Shown here: one piece after another, positions 10,965 to 24,043 of the stretch
Layout of the letters: each line of letters starts with the position of its first letter
How positions within the stretch are numbered: position 1 is the stretch's first letter
Origin: Hyparrhenia diplandra
Taxonomy: Eukaryota; Streptophyta; Magnoliopsida; Poales; Poaceae
Direction of reading: 5' to 3'
Length of the DNA: 64,000 bases
Assembly (NCBI GenBank): GCA_015847255.1
Contig: JADLZK010005548.1
Span: 27,289-91,288, forward strand
Position numbers and translations under genes: made by a program
Notes under the pieces: model-generated
What the model was told of the DNA's origin: nothing
What the model saw: the letters and a program-made list of their open reading frames with translations, nothing else
The model's database searches: none

Positions 10965-12416
10965 CTCTTTATGAGTATATTTGTATATCTTTCTATCTAT
11001 CTATGGCTCTATATCGGTATATCTGTATATCTTTTGGCTACTTGCATTCACACAAAAAGCCCTATGCACGGTAACAATAAATAAATAAATATAAAAAGGC
11101 ACATTTAAATTTCCTGGTCATTCATAATTGGCCTTGCAAATCGCTCTCTTCCGAAAGAAAATGAGCATTCCTTGTAGGTAAGGATACTTGTAGTAAAGCA
11201 GCTTTTTGTTTTTACTATTGCTACACCTACGACGTAACCAAATTTTTACTGTCTTTTGCACATACAAAACCCACTATAGTGTCCTTGTAACCAATCTATT
11301 ACGTACCATCTTTGCACATCTATAGTGTTTTATGTAATATATAAGGATTATACATATATTGCTATATGATAAAAAAATATATATACTATGTCACTAGTGT
11401 GGTTTTCTAATAAGGTGGTAGTTACCGTGATTAGTTTTTTTTTTTTTGAATACACCGTGATTAGTTTTGACCACTAATATTCACTATGAAAGCCCTAAAC
11501 ATGACTTAGAAATATCTTTTGGCACATCATTTAATTCAAACCCACAAACAACGCCATTCATTTTTATTTTGTATTTATTACCATTATCGTTAACCATAAA
11601 TAAAATGCATCTTTTGCGATTTCCTGTTCATTCATGTTTGGCCGTGAAAACCCACAAACTGTTATCTATGTTCACCATAACTACACCGTAAGTAATTCGT
11701 TACTACCTTTGCGCACACATAACCCTCTATATAGTCTTCTTTGTGTGATAGGATTAGTTGGATTGCTCGAGTTGCTCTAAGTCAATGTTCATCATCAAAC
11801 CATAATAACGACATAATACATACAAAACATATTAGCGTTACTACAACATGTACAACGACCGTACACACATATGTAACCATTTTATACACATAAACGCACG
11901 CTACATATGTAACCGACTTGTCGTACATAACCAATTTGTCCTATAAACACACGTTGTGTCGTATTCGCCGAGCTATGCAAACACGTTTCTCCGAGGTGGC
12001 AACTAACGCGCCTAATCTCGACCGTCGGATCCTCCACGGACGTTCCAAACACACCTCCTGCCCTATCTTTTTGCACAACAATTAATTCAAAACCCAAACC
12101 CCCAACCATGTCATATAATCTCTAGCCATAAATAAAGAGATGGCATCCCTCAGAGAGAGAGAGAGAGTCCCTTTTGCTGATGCATTCGTGTGTTGGTTTT
12201 GTGTGTCTCTCTACATTTGCTTTTTATCTCTCTGCTCTCCATCCCTTCTTTTCCACTTTTTTCTACCCCCAACAACAAAAACCCCGCACACACCACGAGA
12301 GAGGCCAAAACCCCCCTTGGCAAAGCGAACCAAAGCAGGCGACGAGAGTACGCAGGAGGCAGGACGTACGAGAGGGAGGGAGTTGGTAGAGCGCAAGAGA
12401 ACCATCCATCCTTCCC

Positions 12417-15400
12417 ATGGCGATGGCGGCGGCGGCGATGACGGTCGCCGTGGTGCTCGCGGCCGTCGTGGCAGCGGCGGTGGCCGCGCCGGCGGAGGTG
12501 CGCTGGGAGGTGGCGTACCTCACCTTGGAGCCCCTCGGCCGCGCGCAGAAGGCGCGTACTTGTCGCTACCACCCTCTGTTTCTCTCTCTGTTCTTGTTCG
12601 TGTCTCTGCTGTCTGAAAGTTCTTGATTTCGACCGGGAATTTTTTTTTTTATTTGTCAGGAATTTTTCCGTGGATTTTCACTCTCTTCTTTCACCTCACT
12701 CATGGGTTTGTTTGTGAGATCTTGATCTTGCGTGGGGAAAACAAAAGAGTTGCCATCTCGTTTTTAGACGTTTTGAGTTTTGGCGACGTTTGTTCGTTCG
12801 TTCGTTCGGTCGATCGACGTGTGCTTGTCTTAAAAACGCATCCTTTATTTTCTCTTCTTCTCGCGAGCAGTTTCGCCGAAACGATTTCAAGGTCGTTCGT
12901 GGTCGCTTCGTTTGCGATTTGTTTTTGTCGTGTAAATGTTTTGTAACGCTCGGGCTCCTCCGGGGAAAAACAAACAAATTCCGCCGTCGATGTTGCAAGG
13001 ACTCCTTTTTGGTCGTGATATGTGTTCTTCAGACTTTTTTTTTGGGCAAAATTTTACTGGATTTTGATGGCGCATGGCCGAAATATTTCTTGCCTTGTGA
13101 ATGATGAACCATTTCAAAGCCCAAAGCTTCTTTTTTTTTTTATTTGGCAAACAATCAATATGAGATATTGAGATCTTGTACTCTGTTTTTTAACCATTTT
13201 GTTTTTTTTTTTTTTTGTTTCTAATTACAATAGAGAAGTTTCAATAGAGAAGTTTCATCATGCGTGTTCAGGCTTGGGGTTCCAGACGCAAAATTCTGAG
13301 AACACACATTTTTTTTTTTTTTTTTTGGGTTCAGGTGATTGGGATAAACAACCAGTTCCCGGGTCCTCTGTTGAACGTGACGACGAACCAGAACGTGAGG
13401 GTGAACGTCCAGAACAACCTTGACGAGCCCCTCCTCATCACCTGGTACTTGATACTGATGATGCCTCTTGCCTCTCTAATCACTTGATTTTGATGCAGCT
13501 GACCTCAAGCAGTCCTATCATGTGAAGCGAAATTAATTTCATGGATTTTTTTAAAATTTTCCACACATGCATTTTCCCATTTCATGCCATATTAAAAAAA
13601 TGACAAGAGTCAAATTACGTTAGTACCAATATCTACGGTTTCCATATCTGATGGGTTTGTGATGAAATTCTTGATGGATCTTGAGCTGCATTTCCATTTC
13701 TGCGGATTCTCTTTGCCTTACTATTTTTATTTACGCATAAACGTGCCATTGCCATATATGTCTGGTGTATTTGAGACATGAGACATTTATGGACTTAATT
13801 GATCATGACATGTAGTCATATATCTGCGCATGCATCTGCGCGTGATTCTCGGCATCACATAGCATAGCATTTTTTTTACATCGTGATAGTTCATACCAAA
13901 ATGTTATGTGCTTTTGTGGCTGAAGATACAATAGTTTCTGTTATTCTTAGATATATGTGTTCTTGAATTACATATATACCATATAAAACTTGCATAACAT
14001 TTTCTACCCATGCTATGTCCTTATAGATCATCATATTACTATTGTTACTAGTATCAAATAACATTACTAAAAATGATTAACCAATGCGGTAGCATAATTC
14101 AGCTGCCCCGTAAAAATTTATTTACCGTGCCTCAAAAATGGATTTACGGAGTAAGTGGTTTTAACGACATCCGCCTCAAAAATGCTTTGTTTTTGGAAGC
14201 GCGTCCTGAAAAATATTGGCCCGAGGCAAAGCCCATATCTATCCTTGTACCCAACACATACTTCCTCTGTCCTGATATAGTGGTCTTTGTAGCCATCAAG
14301 GAGGTGTATCGTTCATTATCTGAACCTGGACATGTGTATAGTCTGGATGCTTTTACTCCCGCGTGAATCTAGACGTTTACAAGCAGTGCTAGAATGCCAT
14401 TAATTTTGGGACAGAGGAGTATATATAATCCATACTTAGGTTTCTTCTCGGTCATTGCTCTCCCCTCCCCCTCCCTCTACTCTTCATCTTGGCGCCCCTC
14501 CTCTCCATCACGGGCGGCGGGCGGCTCTCTTCCCACTCCATCTCCACCGTCTCCTCTTCATCTCTCCGACGGGCACCGCCCCCCCCTCCCTCCCCCCCAC
14601 GGTGGTGGTGCCCCTCTCTCTCTAGTAGTCGCATCTAGTAAGCGAGTGGTTGGATCTTGCGAGCGGCGAGTGGCCTCTGGCGGATCACGGTGGCGTGTCT
14701 TGTGTGAGCGCGACTTGCTCGGGCGGGCGAGCAACGCGTCGGTGACTCAAGCCCGACCTCCTCCCCTGTGTGGCAACTTTGGGGGCCTCGGATCCGGCGC
14801 CGACGCCTTCCTTCTCCTTCACGCCCGGATCCGGTGGAAGGCGGTCGATCCTGGCGTCTCGGGGGGTGGAGGGATGGATCCGGCGGCTTCCGTGGGCCGA
14901 GATCTAGCATTGGTGGCTTCGTGGGCCCTAGATTCGGCCCCGGTAGTTAGAGGGCGGCGGATTTGGTAGCGGCGGCGGTGCACCCACAAATCCGGCAACG
15001 GTGGCATTAGGCTTGGCAAGGCCGTCGATGGGCTCAACAAGCTTGTCGATGGGCTTCTTTTATATATCTTATTTTTAGAGGCGGGTATTGTGACTGCGTC
15101 CGGATTAACCGTGACCTTTGCACCCAGGCGGATTGCTTGCCCACCTCGAAACAAATATTGACCGCTTCAGTTAAATTCTCTGTAGTAGTGACTTTGTAGA
15201 TGTTAGGCCATTCTTGGAAACATAGTTGAAATGCTTAATACCTGAGGGTTTCTTTTTGCAAATTCTTTTTTTTTTTTTCAAAAACTGAACTAGCATTGGC
15301 GCCAATTTTCTTCTCTTGTGGCAAGTGATCTGGTTTGCTCACTCCTTTCTTTTCCATGGGAATGGCAGGGACGGAATCCAGATGAGGATGAACTCATGGC

Positions 15401-18015
15401 AGGACGGCGTCATGGGCACCAACTGCCCCATACCTCCGGGATGGAACTGGACCTACGAGTTCCAGCTCAAGGACCAGATCGGCAGTTTCTTCTACTTCCC
15501 GTCGCTCGGCCTCCAGCGAGCTGCCGGCGGGTTTGGCCCCATCACTGTCAACAACCGTGCTACCGTGCCCGTCCCCTTCGACCAGCCTCATGGTGATATC
15601 ACCCTGTTCATTGGGGATTGGTACACCAAGAGCCACGTTGTAGGAGCTTTATTTTTTTTGTCTGTCTCTGTACATGCAGTCTAGATGGTCCATCTATTTG
15701 TTTCAGAGATAGTCAGGGAACATATTGCACTTTCTTGATCTTTGACACAATGATCTCTTGATTTCCCCTTCATATTTTGTGTTGCACAGAACAGAAGCTT
15801 AGATTTTCTTTCCCAGCAGGACATTAGACCAAATATTAGTGTTCATCTGAGAATCTATTTCATTTTTAAGTTTACAGATTAAGAATCACAGTACAGGATT
15901 TCACAGTATTTAGCTTAGTACTTGAATAAGCTTTTGCATATTCTTCTTTTTAATTTGAGTATATTCTATCCCATGTAGGAACTAAGGAACATGCTTGAGG
16001 ATGGTCAGGATCTAGGGGCACCTGATGCCATTCTGATCAATGGAAGGGCACCTTACAGATATGACAGTGCACTGGTTCCAGATGGCCTTCAGTATGAAAC
16101 TGTTGGAGTTGAGCCAGGTTATATATGACTTTGATCAAACTTTTACTTGCAAATTTGCAGCTCTGTATGTGCAATTTTTATAAACTACAATCATATACCC
16201 ATGCTGAATGTTCGAAGTTATGTTTCACACTTCTATTACTTTGGTAGCACAAAAGGTTGGGTTTTATCAGTCACTGATGTGAACTGGAAATCAAATGAGT
16301 GGAAGTAGGAATGCAGCTTACCAGTGAATCTTTATCTGCATTACTATAACACCACATGTTTATCATGAGTGACGTGAAGTCTAATGCTCTGAATATTTGT
16401 AACAGGCAAAACATATCGCTTCCGTGTCCACAATGTTGGCATCTCAACTAGCCTCAACTTCAGGATCCAGAATCACAACATGCGTCTGGTAGAGACTGAA
16501 GGAACCTACACCAATCAGCAGAACTACACCAACCTAGACATCCATGTGGGACAGTCCTACTCTTTCTTGGTGACCATGGATAAGAATGCAAGCACTGACT
16601 ACTACATTGTGGCGAGTCCGAGGTTTGTAAGCAATCCTCGATGGAATGAAGTAGCTGGTGTAGCCATCCTTCAGTACTCAAACTCCAAGGGCAAGGCTTC
16701 TGGCAGCCTCCCTGATGCTCCAAATGATCACTATGACAAGTACTACTCCATGAACCAGGCAAGGTCCATCAGGTATTATGTTCACACAAGAGTACAATAT
16801 TGTGTTCTTGTCATGGAAATTCACTTCTGATCTTGCGTTACCGTGGACTCTGATCTTCATTAGCTTAACAGATTCTTCTCATGTATTTGTTGTGTGACTG
16901 TATTTGATATAATGATATTCATATGTTCAGCCATTGATATTGTTGTTTCAGAATGAATGCAAGCGCTGGTGCTGCTCGTCCAAACCCACAGGGATCATTC
17001 CGCTATGGATCGATCAACATCACTCGGACCTTCGTTCTCAAGAACGAGCAACCCTTGAGCATCAATGGAAAGCGCCGGAGGACTATCAACAGGGTGTCGT
17101 ACTCTCCTCCAGAGACACCACTGAGGCTTGCTGACCTCCACAACCTGACTGGAGTTTACACAACTGACTTCCCTGCAATGCCCAGCAATGCACCAGCGAG
17201 GATAGCCTCATCTGTGCTGAACGCATCCTACAAGGGTTTCCTAGAGATCGTTTTCCAGAACAATGACACTGATGTCCAGACCTACCATCTTGATGGATAC
17301 TCATTCTTTGTTGTTGGGTACGTGCTGAACCATCACAATCTTCAGTTTTAATCAATTTTTCATATCAGCTTGTGAACATCTGAAAAGAACACCACCTTCC
17401 TGTAAATTTCAGGATGGATTATGGCGAGTGGACACCAGACAGGAGGAATGAATACAACAAGTGGGATGCCATCTCTCGCTGCACCACTCAGGTATACAAT
17501 CTTTTCAAGACCCATCTGATAATGTGCCAAAAGTTATGTAGTTCACATTAGCTGTTCCATTGGTAATTCTGAAGAACACAAATTTCTGAATTTTTTGCAA
17601 TGATAAACAGGTCTTCCCCGGGGGCTGGACTGCGGTCCTAGTCTCGCTTGACAATGTTGGTATCTGGAATTTGCGTGCCGAAAAGCTGGATAACTGGTAC
17701 AGAGGGCAGGAGGTCTATGTGAAGGTTGCTGATCCACTGGGCTACAACATCACTGAAATGGTCATCCCAGATAATGCCCTGTACTGTGGTCTACTGAAGG
17801 AGAGGCAAAAGTATGTCTCAGCTGAATGTCTCTTCTCACCTGATGCAGTGTTACATTTTACTGTTCTTGACCAACTCACATTCTGCTCCAAAAAATCCTG
17901 CAGGCCACAGGTTCATGAGTCAAACAGCAAGTCGTCGGCGCAAGGCGATGCTGGCTGGAGCATCAAACTCCTCACAACCATGATACTGGTCATCGCAGCT
18001 ACGATCTTCAGTTGA
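12417..18015 (+). CDS. SKU5-like multicopper oxidase homologue, GPI-anchored type
   Basis: Secreted cupredoxin-fold protein of the SKU5/SKS (SKU5-similar) family, which acts at the plasma membrane and cell wall in directional growth. Exons: 12417-12551, 13335-13444, 15369-15639, 15979-16117, 16406-16772, 16952-17317, 17413-17491, 17611-17810, 17904-18015, giving 592 codons with all phases agreeing (SKU5 is about 590). Residues 1-24 are an Ala/Val signal peptide. Family motifs: VIGINNQFPGPLLNVTTNQN, SWQDGVMGTNCPIPPGWNW, GPITVNNR, TYRFRVHNVG, HLDGYSFFVVG, VFPGGWTAVLVSLDNVGIWN. Where true oxidases have HWHG this has TWDG, in keeping with loss of copper ligands in the family. The C-terminal hydrophobic tail (IKLLTTMILVIAATIFS) looks like a GPI signal. 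Intron 1 needs a GC donor (CAGAAG|GCGCGT). The last intron (17811-17903, 93 nt) is in frame and stop-free. This is the one conserved gene here without a frame break. Confidence 0.94.
14090..15191. mobile_element. CACTA-like non-autonomous element in SKU5-like intron 2
   Basis: The right end reads CTCTGTAGTAGTG, the complement of a CACTACTACAGAG terminal repeat. Short motifs like CGCCTCAAAAATG and TTTTTAGAGGCGGGT recur near both sides, typical of CACTA subterminal repeats. The middle (14,440-15,000) is GC-rich, and no transposase is seen. The left terminus was not found, so the start is approximate. It largely explains why this intron is 1.9 kb long. Confidence 0.45.
14261..14419. mobile_element. 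Stowaway-type MITE, 159 bp
   Basis: The ends are CTTCCTCTGTCCTGATATAG and ...AATTTTGGGACAGAGGAG, flanked by TA at 14,259-14,260 and 14,420-14,421. It lies within the probable CACTA-like insert, so it is nested or adjacent. Confidence 0.75.
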
Positions 18016-18784
18016 TTTTTTTCTCCAAAAGTTTTTGCTAGATTTTTGCCTAGAAGAAATAGAACATTGAAACATCTACCATACAAGTTCAGCATAGGGT
18101 AGTTTGTGGAGATAGGATCTGGTGGTGATTCTCAAGCTGGTTGATAGTGTAGTACAACTTGACATGATGTTTGTGGAAAAGGCAAGAAGCTATACTGAAG
18201 TGAGAATTTAACAAAAACCCAGTGTTTGTGATTTGTATCGCCGTAATTTGTCCCGTGGTTAACAGTTTCATGACTTGTTGCTTAACTGGCATTGTCATAT
18301 TATGTGATGAAGGCATAACGACTTTGCATTATTGCTGATTAGTACAAGATATCTTTGAATCTGAACTTAACCTTGACACGAACCACTCGCATCCAGGTAA
18401 ACTCCAAGACGATTGCAGCAAACGGTTGAAAAAGCAAAGCAATATCAATAAATTTGTACTGGTGCAGTATTATTCTTGCACGTGAAACATTGTGTCCTCG
18501 TTAGTTTGTTAGAGTTTACACAAAGGTAGACGTAAATAAGTGATGTGAACCCATGCAGTTGTAGCTTGTTCGTGATTCAAATACCAGTAACAAAAAAGTT
18601 AATTTTCTATGGGCAGCGCTTAATACTTGAGGAGAAAAGAGTAAACCACACTAGGTCAAGCATATGAAAGATTTGTTTGAACAATTGCAACCAGGCATTC
18701 AGTTCACAGATTATCAAAAATTTAGTGAGATTTTACGATCACTAGCCTAAACATGAAATTCATGTGTCCATTGCATTCATGAGC
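18016..18784. other. SKU5-like 3'UTR and intergenic DNA
   Basis: AT-rich. The first 350 bp are likely 3'UTR. No further gene seen before the left arm of the inverted duplication begins near 18,785. Confidence 0.5.
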
Positions 18785-19288
18785 ATTCCAAAATAAGCTT
18801 CAGGGATACCAAAAATTCCGTGGATTGGTACATAGCATACTGCTACAGTAAAAGTACATCCTATCTGCTTGAAATTCCCAGGATATGTGATAACTTGAAT
18901 CATTGAGTTGTCCTCCAGAGGATAGGTGCATATAAAAACATTGGTCAACAAAACACCATAGCAACACACTGGTTTGTACTTGAGTTCAGGTTATACTATC
19001 TGCAGGACAAGCTCACCTCAGCGTTCTAAGCAGAAAAAAGTCAATTCAGGAAAAATAGCCAAGCTGGTGTTACTGTCCAGTCCAGCAATCAACATCTAAT
19101 GGACATTGCAGCACCAATTTCTACCAGGGAGGTTAGTAGAGCCCAGGCCAGTAGCTGCCCTGCAGATTGTCAATATCAAGAGGTTCATCACCTATAATCC
19201 TTTTTACTTGATTAACCCATATCACTTTGATCTCTCAAGGCTTGACCATGGTAAGAAATTTTCAACATCTACATAAAACATTGTGAAG

Positions 19289-22200
19289 TCAAGTATCCAC
19301 TAGCTTCCGGCAAATTGTCATCCCATCTCCAATAGGCACCTGCAAGTGTCCCAAATAAAATAATGCCATTGTCAGTAAATGTAGCATGCTGATGTTGCAG
19401 TACTGCTACAAATCACAATATTCTGAAGGACAAAAATTGTGCAGACTTTTCAAAGATCCTATGAAAGTTTGCACATAATAAACACATGCAATGCACCAAA
19501 TAACAAAATATAACAAGGAGAGGGAAAAGGATACCATGCTGATATCCACACGCTTGTCCTCCAAAACTTTCTTATTGAAGTTCCTTATACTGATTGTCTT
19601 TGGGTCATCAACCTGAAAAAGCCGGGTGTGCTGAATATGATGTGTACCATATAACATAACTTGTGTAAATCTAAAAGACATTATAACTGACCAGTGGATC
19701 AGCAACCCTTCCATACCAAAGAACATTATCCATTACAATTAAACCACCAACTCTTACCTATAGAAGAAAACAGAACTGTCAACACATTAAGCACCATAAG
19801 TGCATAAATGCTATTATTTTATACAAATGAATTATAAACAAATATGAGATAACAAAGGTTGTTAAAAATGATTTCTCCAAATAGTATAAATGTCATGAAG
19901 AGTTAAAAGAGAAAACATTATGGCGAAGGTACAAAAAAGTAGCATGTGTTTTAAATATATCCAATTGATGGAACAAAACAAGGATCTTACTAGCTTCAGT
20001 AGAAGCTCAAAATATTCCTCATACATTCTCTTGTCAGCATCAACAAACGCGAAGTCATAGCTAGAAAAGATGGAAAAGTAAAGGTTAGATAGAAATTTAA
20101 GAGGTTACTTAGATGATAATGGATTATAATTTATAACAAACCATCAGCATACCTGGAAGCTTCGCCACAATCAAGTAGTGATCGTAAAGAATCCGCAGCT
20201 AAAGCATGTTTCACATCAATCTAATGATTTTTTACACACCGATCAGCACAGAAATTTTAGAGTGCAAAAGCACAAATGGATTCTATCATATAACAGCATT
20301 TTTGGCTCTAAATGCATAGAGATGGTAATGAAAGGTATAATGAAGAATAGATTTCTAATGGAAAAGATGAATATCAATTTTTCCCCTAGTTTGTAGCACT
20401 GCTGTGCAGAACTCAATAGTCACTACAAATATAAGGACAACGAAAGAGAAATAAAAATAAAATAAAATAAAATAAAATAAAATAAAAGAGCAAGAAAACT
20501 AGTTTGCTTGGAAGAATTTTAAGATCTGCACAAAAAAAAAGGGTTATTGGACTACTTTAAGCATCTTTAATTTGTTATGCAAAAAAAAAAAAAAAAAATC
20601 TAGAGCTGGCTTAAAAAAACACACAAATTCTATTTAACTTTCTATCCAAAAGTGGTGAATAGTAATATGAATTACCTTATGTGCAACACCAGCACGTTGG
20701 TAGTACTTCTTGGCAACTTCTAGGCATCTTTCATCCCTCTCACAAGCAACCAAGTGACCAGATTCCGGGAGGGCCAATGCAACAGCTAATGATGAATACC
20801 CCTATAGAAAGATGAAAGCACTACTAAGACACAGACAACATGATTTGCAATATTTTGGAATTTCTGTATACAAGAAGTTGTTTTTCACAGGGTGTACAAT
20901 GAATGTTTTTCGTTACAACACATGAACCTATTGTCTGTTAAAGAAGGAAGGAAGGAAAGCTTATGAAAGCTGCATGATTCAGCATTACAGCAGTACAGTA
21001 TACTTTCAACATGCTGCAACATATACTATGGAAAACTTAATGGGTAAATGCTAGACAGGACATACCAAATGGTATGTGTTTTCACAAAGAACATTTTTAC
21101 CCACTCATATATGCTTACTGACAGAAACACTATGTTTCTTATGGTAGCTAATCACATAAAAAGAATTCTATAGAAAGCTTTATATGTGCAAGTATATACA
21201 TTTCCTCAGCATTTTAAGAAAGGTATGCACACTAGATAACCAAAGCTTAACTTATGTAGGCCTTAACGTTGCTAGTTTGCTATAATACACTCAAGTTCCA
21301 TGAAGAAAAAGTGTGATTGCTATTGTTATGTTTTTACTGACTGGGTGTGGATGGTAGGAAAAATCTAAAATGGTAAAGTAATCAGTTAACATACAGTAAA
21401 CACACCAACTTCAATGCATCGCCGCGCCCCAAGAATTTGCACAAGCATTGTCAACAGCTGAGCCTGAGCTGGAGAAACCTACAAAGACAAAGGCGGCAGA
21501 TTAGACAGCCAATGGGCACTTTTCTGTAGCTTGCTTCTTGAAAATATATAAAAAAATTGAACTGCAGAGCAGCTATGGAAACCATCATATTATTTTTCAG
21601 GGAAAAGATTGCAAAAGTTGAATTAAATTTGATATGCTAAAACTAGACCAAGGTGATTTAAGGGAATAGCAAGAAACTGCAACTAAGCCCAACAGTAGGC
21701 TCAGGAAAACAAGATTACCTCATTATCTGTATTTCGGCTAATAGCCTCCAAAAACATACTTGTAGAAACAACTAAATGCATACCACTAAAACAATACAGT
21801 GCAGTACAGTTCGTTGCATGCATATGCAGAATGCAATGTGGGAGCATCAGTGCGACAGTCCAACCAAATGCCAGCCTTATCATGACAATATGGAGAAATA
21901 AATGAGAATGGCATGCGACATTGAAGAACAGCAAATGCAATACCAGCTTTACATCAGAGATGCTTGGCGTTCCTAGTTTTGCAATCTGAATAGACTACTG
22001 TGACGTTCTTGCAGAACCACCATAGCAGTTATCTATGCAACGTAGTCGACAGGAACAACAAAATGGGTAGTACAACAGTTCATCGATACCACGCTGTGCA
22101 TTACCACGCACCTGCATTTGGCTTCCTCTCATAGCCGCGGTCTCCTCGCGAAGCTCCCGGAGAATCTGGAAAAAATCGAAAGACGCGGAAACCAAAATCA

Positions 22201-22568
22201 GTGGCAAATTATTGGCTCGAAACAGGAACGGGTAGACAGAGAGTGGCGCACGGGGTGCTCGCGGACATTGGCGAGGAGGTAGTAGTAGAGCAGGGGCGTC
22301 ATCCCGAGCTGCTTCCGCCCGCGCCGCGCTCCTCCTCAACCGCCTCCGTCGCCGCCGCCGCAGCGGAGGCGGAGTGGTGGGAGGCGGAGAAAAGGCGGCG
22401 CACGAGGCATGCAGGCGCGCCGCGGCGGCGCAGGGAGGAGGAGACGGTGGCTGCGGCGCCCGGGGACAGGACCAGAGCTCGGAGGGCGCGGGAAGGTGCG
22501 GCGGCCACCGGCGGCGGAGGAAGAGGGAGAGGAAGCGCGGAAGCGGCCGCGGCGAGGCGAGGCGACAT
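19289..22568 (-). CDS. CCoAOMT-like SAM-dependent O-methyltransferase, 8 exons
   Basis: Class I (cation-dependent, caffeoyl-CoA type) O-methyltransferase; the methyl acceptor is unknown. Minus-strand exons: 22568-22252, 22165-22112, 21478-21395, 20801-20676, 20220-20153, 20060-19991, 19757-19692, 19612-19535, 19339-19289, about 304 aa. The first 80 residues are an Ala/Ser/Arg-rich extension that looks like an organelle transit peptide. Then follow ILRELREETAAMRG, the SAM site IEVGVFTGYSSLAVALALP, ACERDERCLEVAKKYY, FVDADKRMYEEYF and VMDNVLWYGRV (Asp and Asp-Asn metal ligands in CCoAOMT), ending VPIGDGMTICRKLVDT. Exon 1 is 317 nt and hits TGA at about 22,300 (GGAAGCAGCTCGGGATGACG), whereas GGG-ATG-ACG is needed to continue into MTPLLYYYLLANVREHP, so one G is missing. 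A second broken copy lies head-to-head at 31.3-36.3 kb. Confidence 0.9.
20452..20487. repeat. (AAAAT)n microsatellite
   Basis: About seven AAAAT/AAATA units in an O-methyltransferase intron. It is absent from the right-arm copy, so it expanded after the duplication or was lost there. Confidence 0.8.
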
Positions 22569-22971
22569 GTTTCTTGGCCCCACACGTCAGTGACCGCCCA
22601 CCCGCGCTACTGGTTTCTTTTCGGATAACGCGACGCGAAGCACGGTTGTCTCCCTGGCAGAGGGGCCCACGTGGCAGTTAGTCCCGGCGACGCCCCCGCG
22701 TTTTGGCATGGTCTAAGCGCATGTACAACGGGACGATTTGAGCCGTCTGTATGACTTGTTTTTACAGAAAACCCCTCGTGAGCGTGGAGACGGGTGAGGT
22801 CGTCGTCTCGTGAGACGACGATGCCGGCTCGTGCTCCCAGGCTCAGTCGTCGTTGGACAGACGCGTTGTACGGCGTCGTCGCCTCAGAGCGACGAGAGAC
22901 GGATCAATCTGTGCGCGGGGAGAATCAAGCCTCGCACCAAAATATTCCCCTCCCCTCCTGAAGCGCACATG

Positions 22972-23210
22972 GCCGGACGGCCGCTGCGGCGTGCGGTCCC
23001 TAGGCCGGGCAGTTGCTGCGTCGCGAGCTCCTCTGGCTGGGAGGCTGCGGCGGCGTGTGCTCCCTTGGCCGGACGGCCGCGGCGGCGTGCGGTGCCCCAA
23101 GCCGGGAGGTTGCAGCGTCGCGAGCTCCTCTGGCTGGAAGGTTGCGGCGGCGTGTGCTCCCCAGGCCAGGCGGCTGCTACGCCGCGAGCTCCCCTTGCCG
23201 GGAGCAGGGG
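22972..23210. repeat. GC-rich tandem repeat, period about 97 bp
   Basis: About two and a half copies of a unit containing GCGAGCTCCTCTGGCTGG (23,023 and 23,120) and CGGCGGCGTGTGCTCC. The copies differ by a few bases. Long open frames run through it on both strands only because of base composition. It lies inside the 2.2 kb element. Confidence 0.8.
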
Positions 23211-23903
23211 CGAAGCTAGAGCACGGAGTACCCGAGTGCACTAATAACACTTAAGCGACTTCAACGACCAATATACTCCTATGCATGTACAGTTTAGAAA
23301 GGTAATAAATGATAATAAATAAATGGTAACGGAACATTTAAGATCGGCATGATGAAGTACGTCACTAAATTGCTAAGACAATGACCTGTCAATAAAGGTA
23401 TTAGTTAGATGATTCAATATTCTCCAAAAGGTTTGTTTATATCGATGAACAAAAAATGAAAGTAATTCCCTACCTGCTACTCCTAGTATTTGCGTTCAGC
23501 CATTTTTTTGAAGCGGTCCACTACAACCTCATTTGTAACTTTCATCATTTTTCTTTTTCTCCACATAACAAATTAGACTATTACTCAAATATTGATCACC
23601 CATCCGGCGTTTTTTCGACCATCTATCCATAAACGCTGCAACACAGACATTTATAAAGAACTTAATTAACTGCGGAAGAAGAATCAAATAATTAGACATC
23701 CATAAACCACAAACTTACTTGACATGATTGATTAATGATTGCGGCAATCGGCAAGAAACAAATGATTCAAGCAGGGAGTGAGGGACGATCTGCCGAGCGG
23801 AGGGCGCAACTGGCGGCCGGCGGCGTTTCCTTTACTCGCGATTCGCGAATAGGAAGAGTCACGGAGCGGAGCTGCGGAGGGTATGATTAGCGTTTCATTT
23901 ACT

Positions 23904-24043
23904 GGGCTTTGGGTCACCATCAAATGAGACATTAGGGGATTATATTTATTTATTTACGTATATACACAGCTGATGGGCTTTGGGCCACCATCAAATGAGA
24001 CATTAGGGGATTATTTATTTATTTACGTATATACACAGCTGAT
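23904..24043. repeat. Tandem duplication, two 71 bp units
   Basis: GGGCTTTGGGTCACCATCAA at 23,904 recurs at 23,975 with one substitution, and the AT-rich remainder (TTATTTATTTACGTATATAC) matches apart from a short indel. An (AT)n run follows at about 24,065-24,082. Confidence 0.85.

Larger units (their letters stand above)
9987..12416. other. Transaldolase 3' flank and intergenic DNA
   Basis: After the stop comes a probable 3'UTR, then a small Stowaway element (listed separately). The rest is AT-rich DNA with (TCTA)n microsatellites at about 10,937-10,964 and 10,992-11,005 and no convincing gene. 12,100-12,416 is probably the leader and promoter of the next gene: it has a GA run at about 12,153-12,168 and pyrimidine-rich stretches. 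Confidence 0.6.

Noticed and set aside
12140..12616. 158-codon frame overlapping the SKU5-like start
   Set aside because: Wrong frame relative to MAMAAAAMTVAV...YLTLEPLGRAQK, which joins correctly to exon 2.
14394..14969. 191-codon frame in SKU5-like intron 2
   Set aside because: Pro/Ser-rich with no similarity to any family I know, and lies in a probable CACTA-like insert.
22843..23254. Overlapping 130-140 codon frames on both strands
   Set aside because: They run through the 97 bp GC-rich tandem repeat inside a transposon; composition effect, not a gene.
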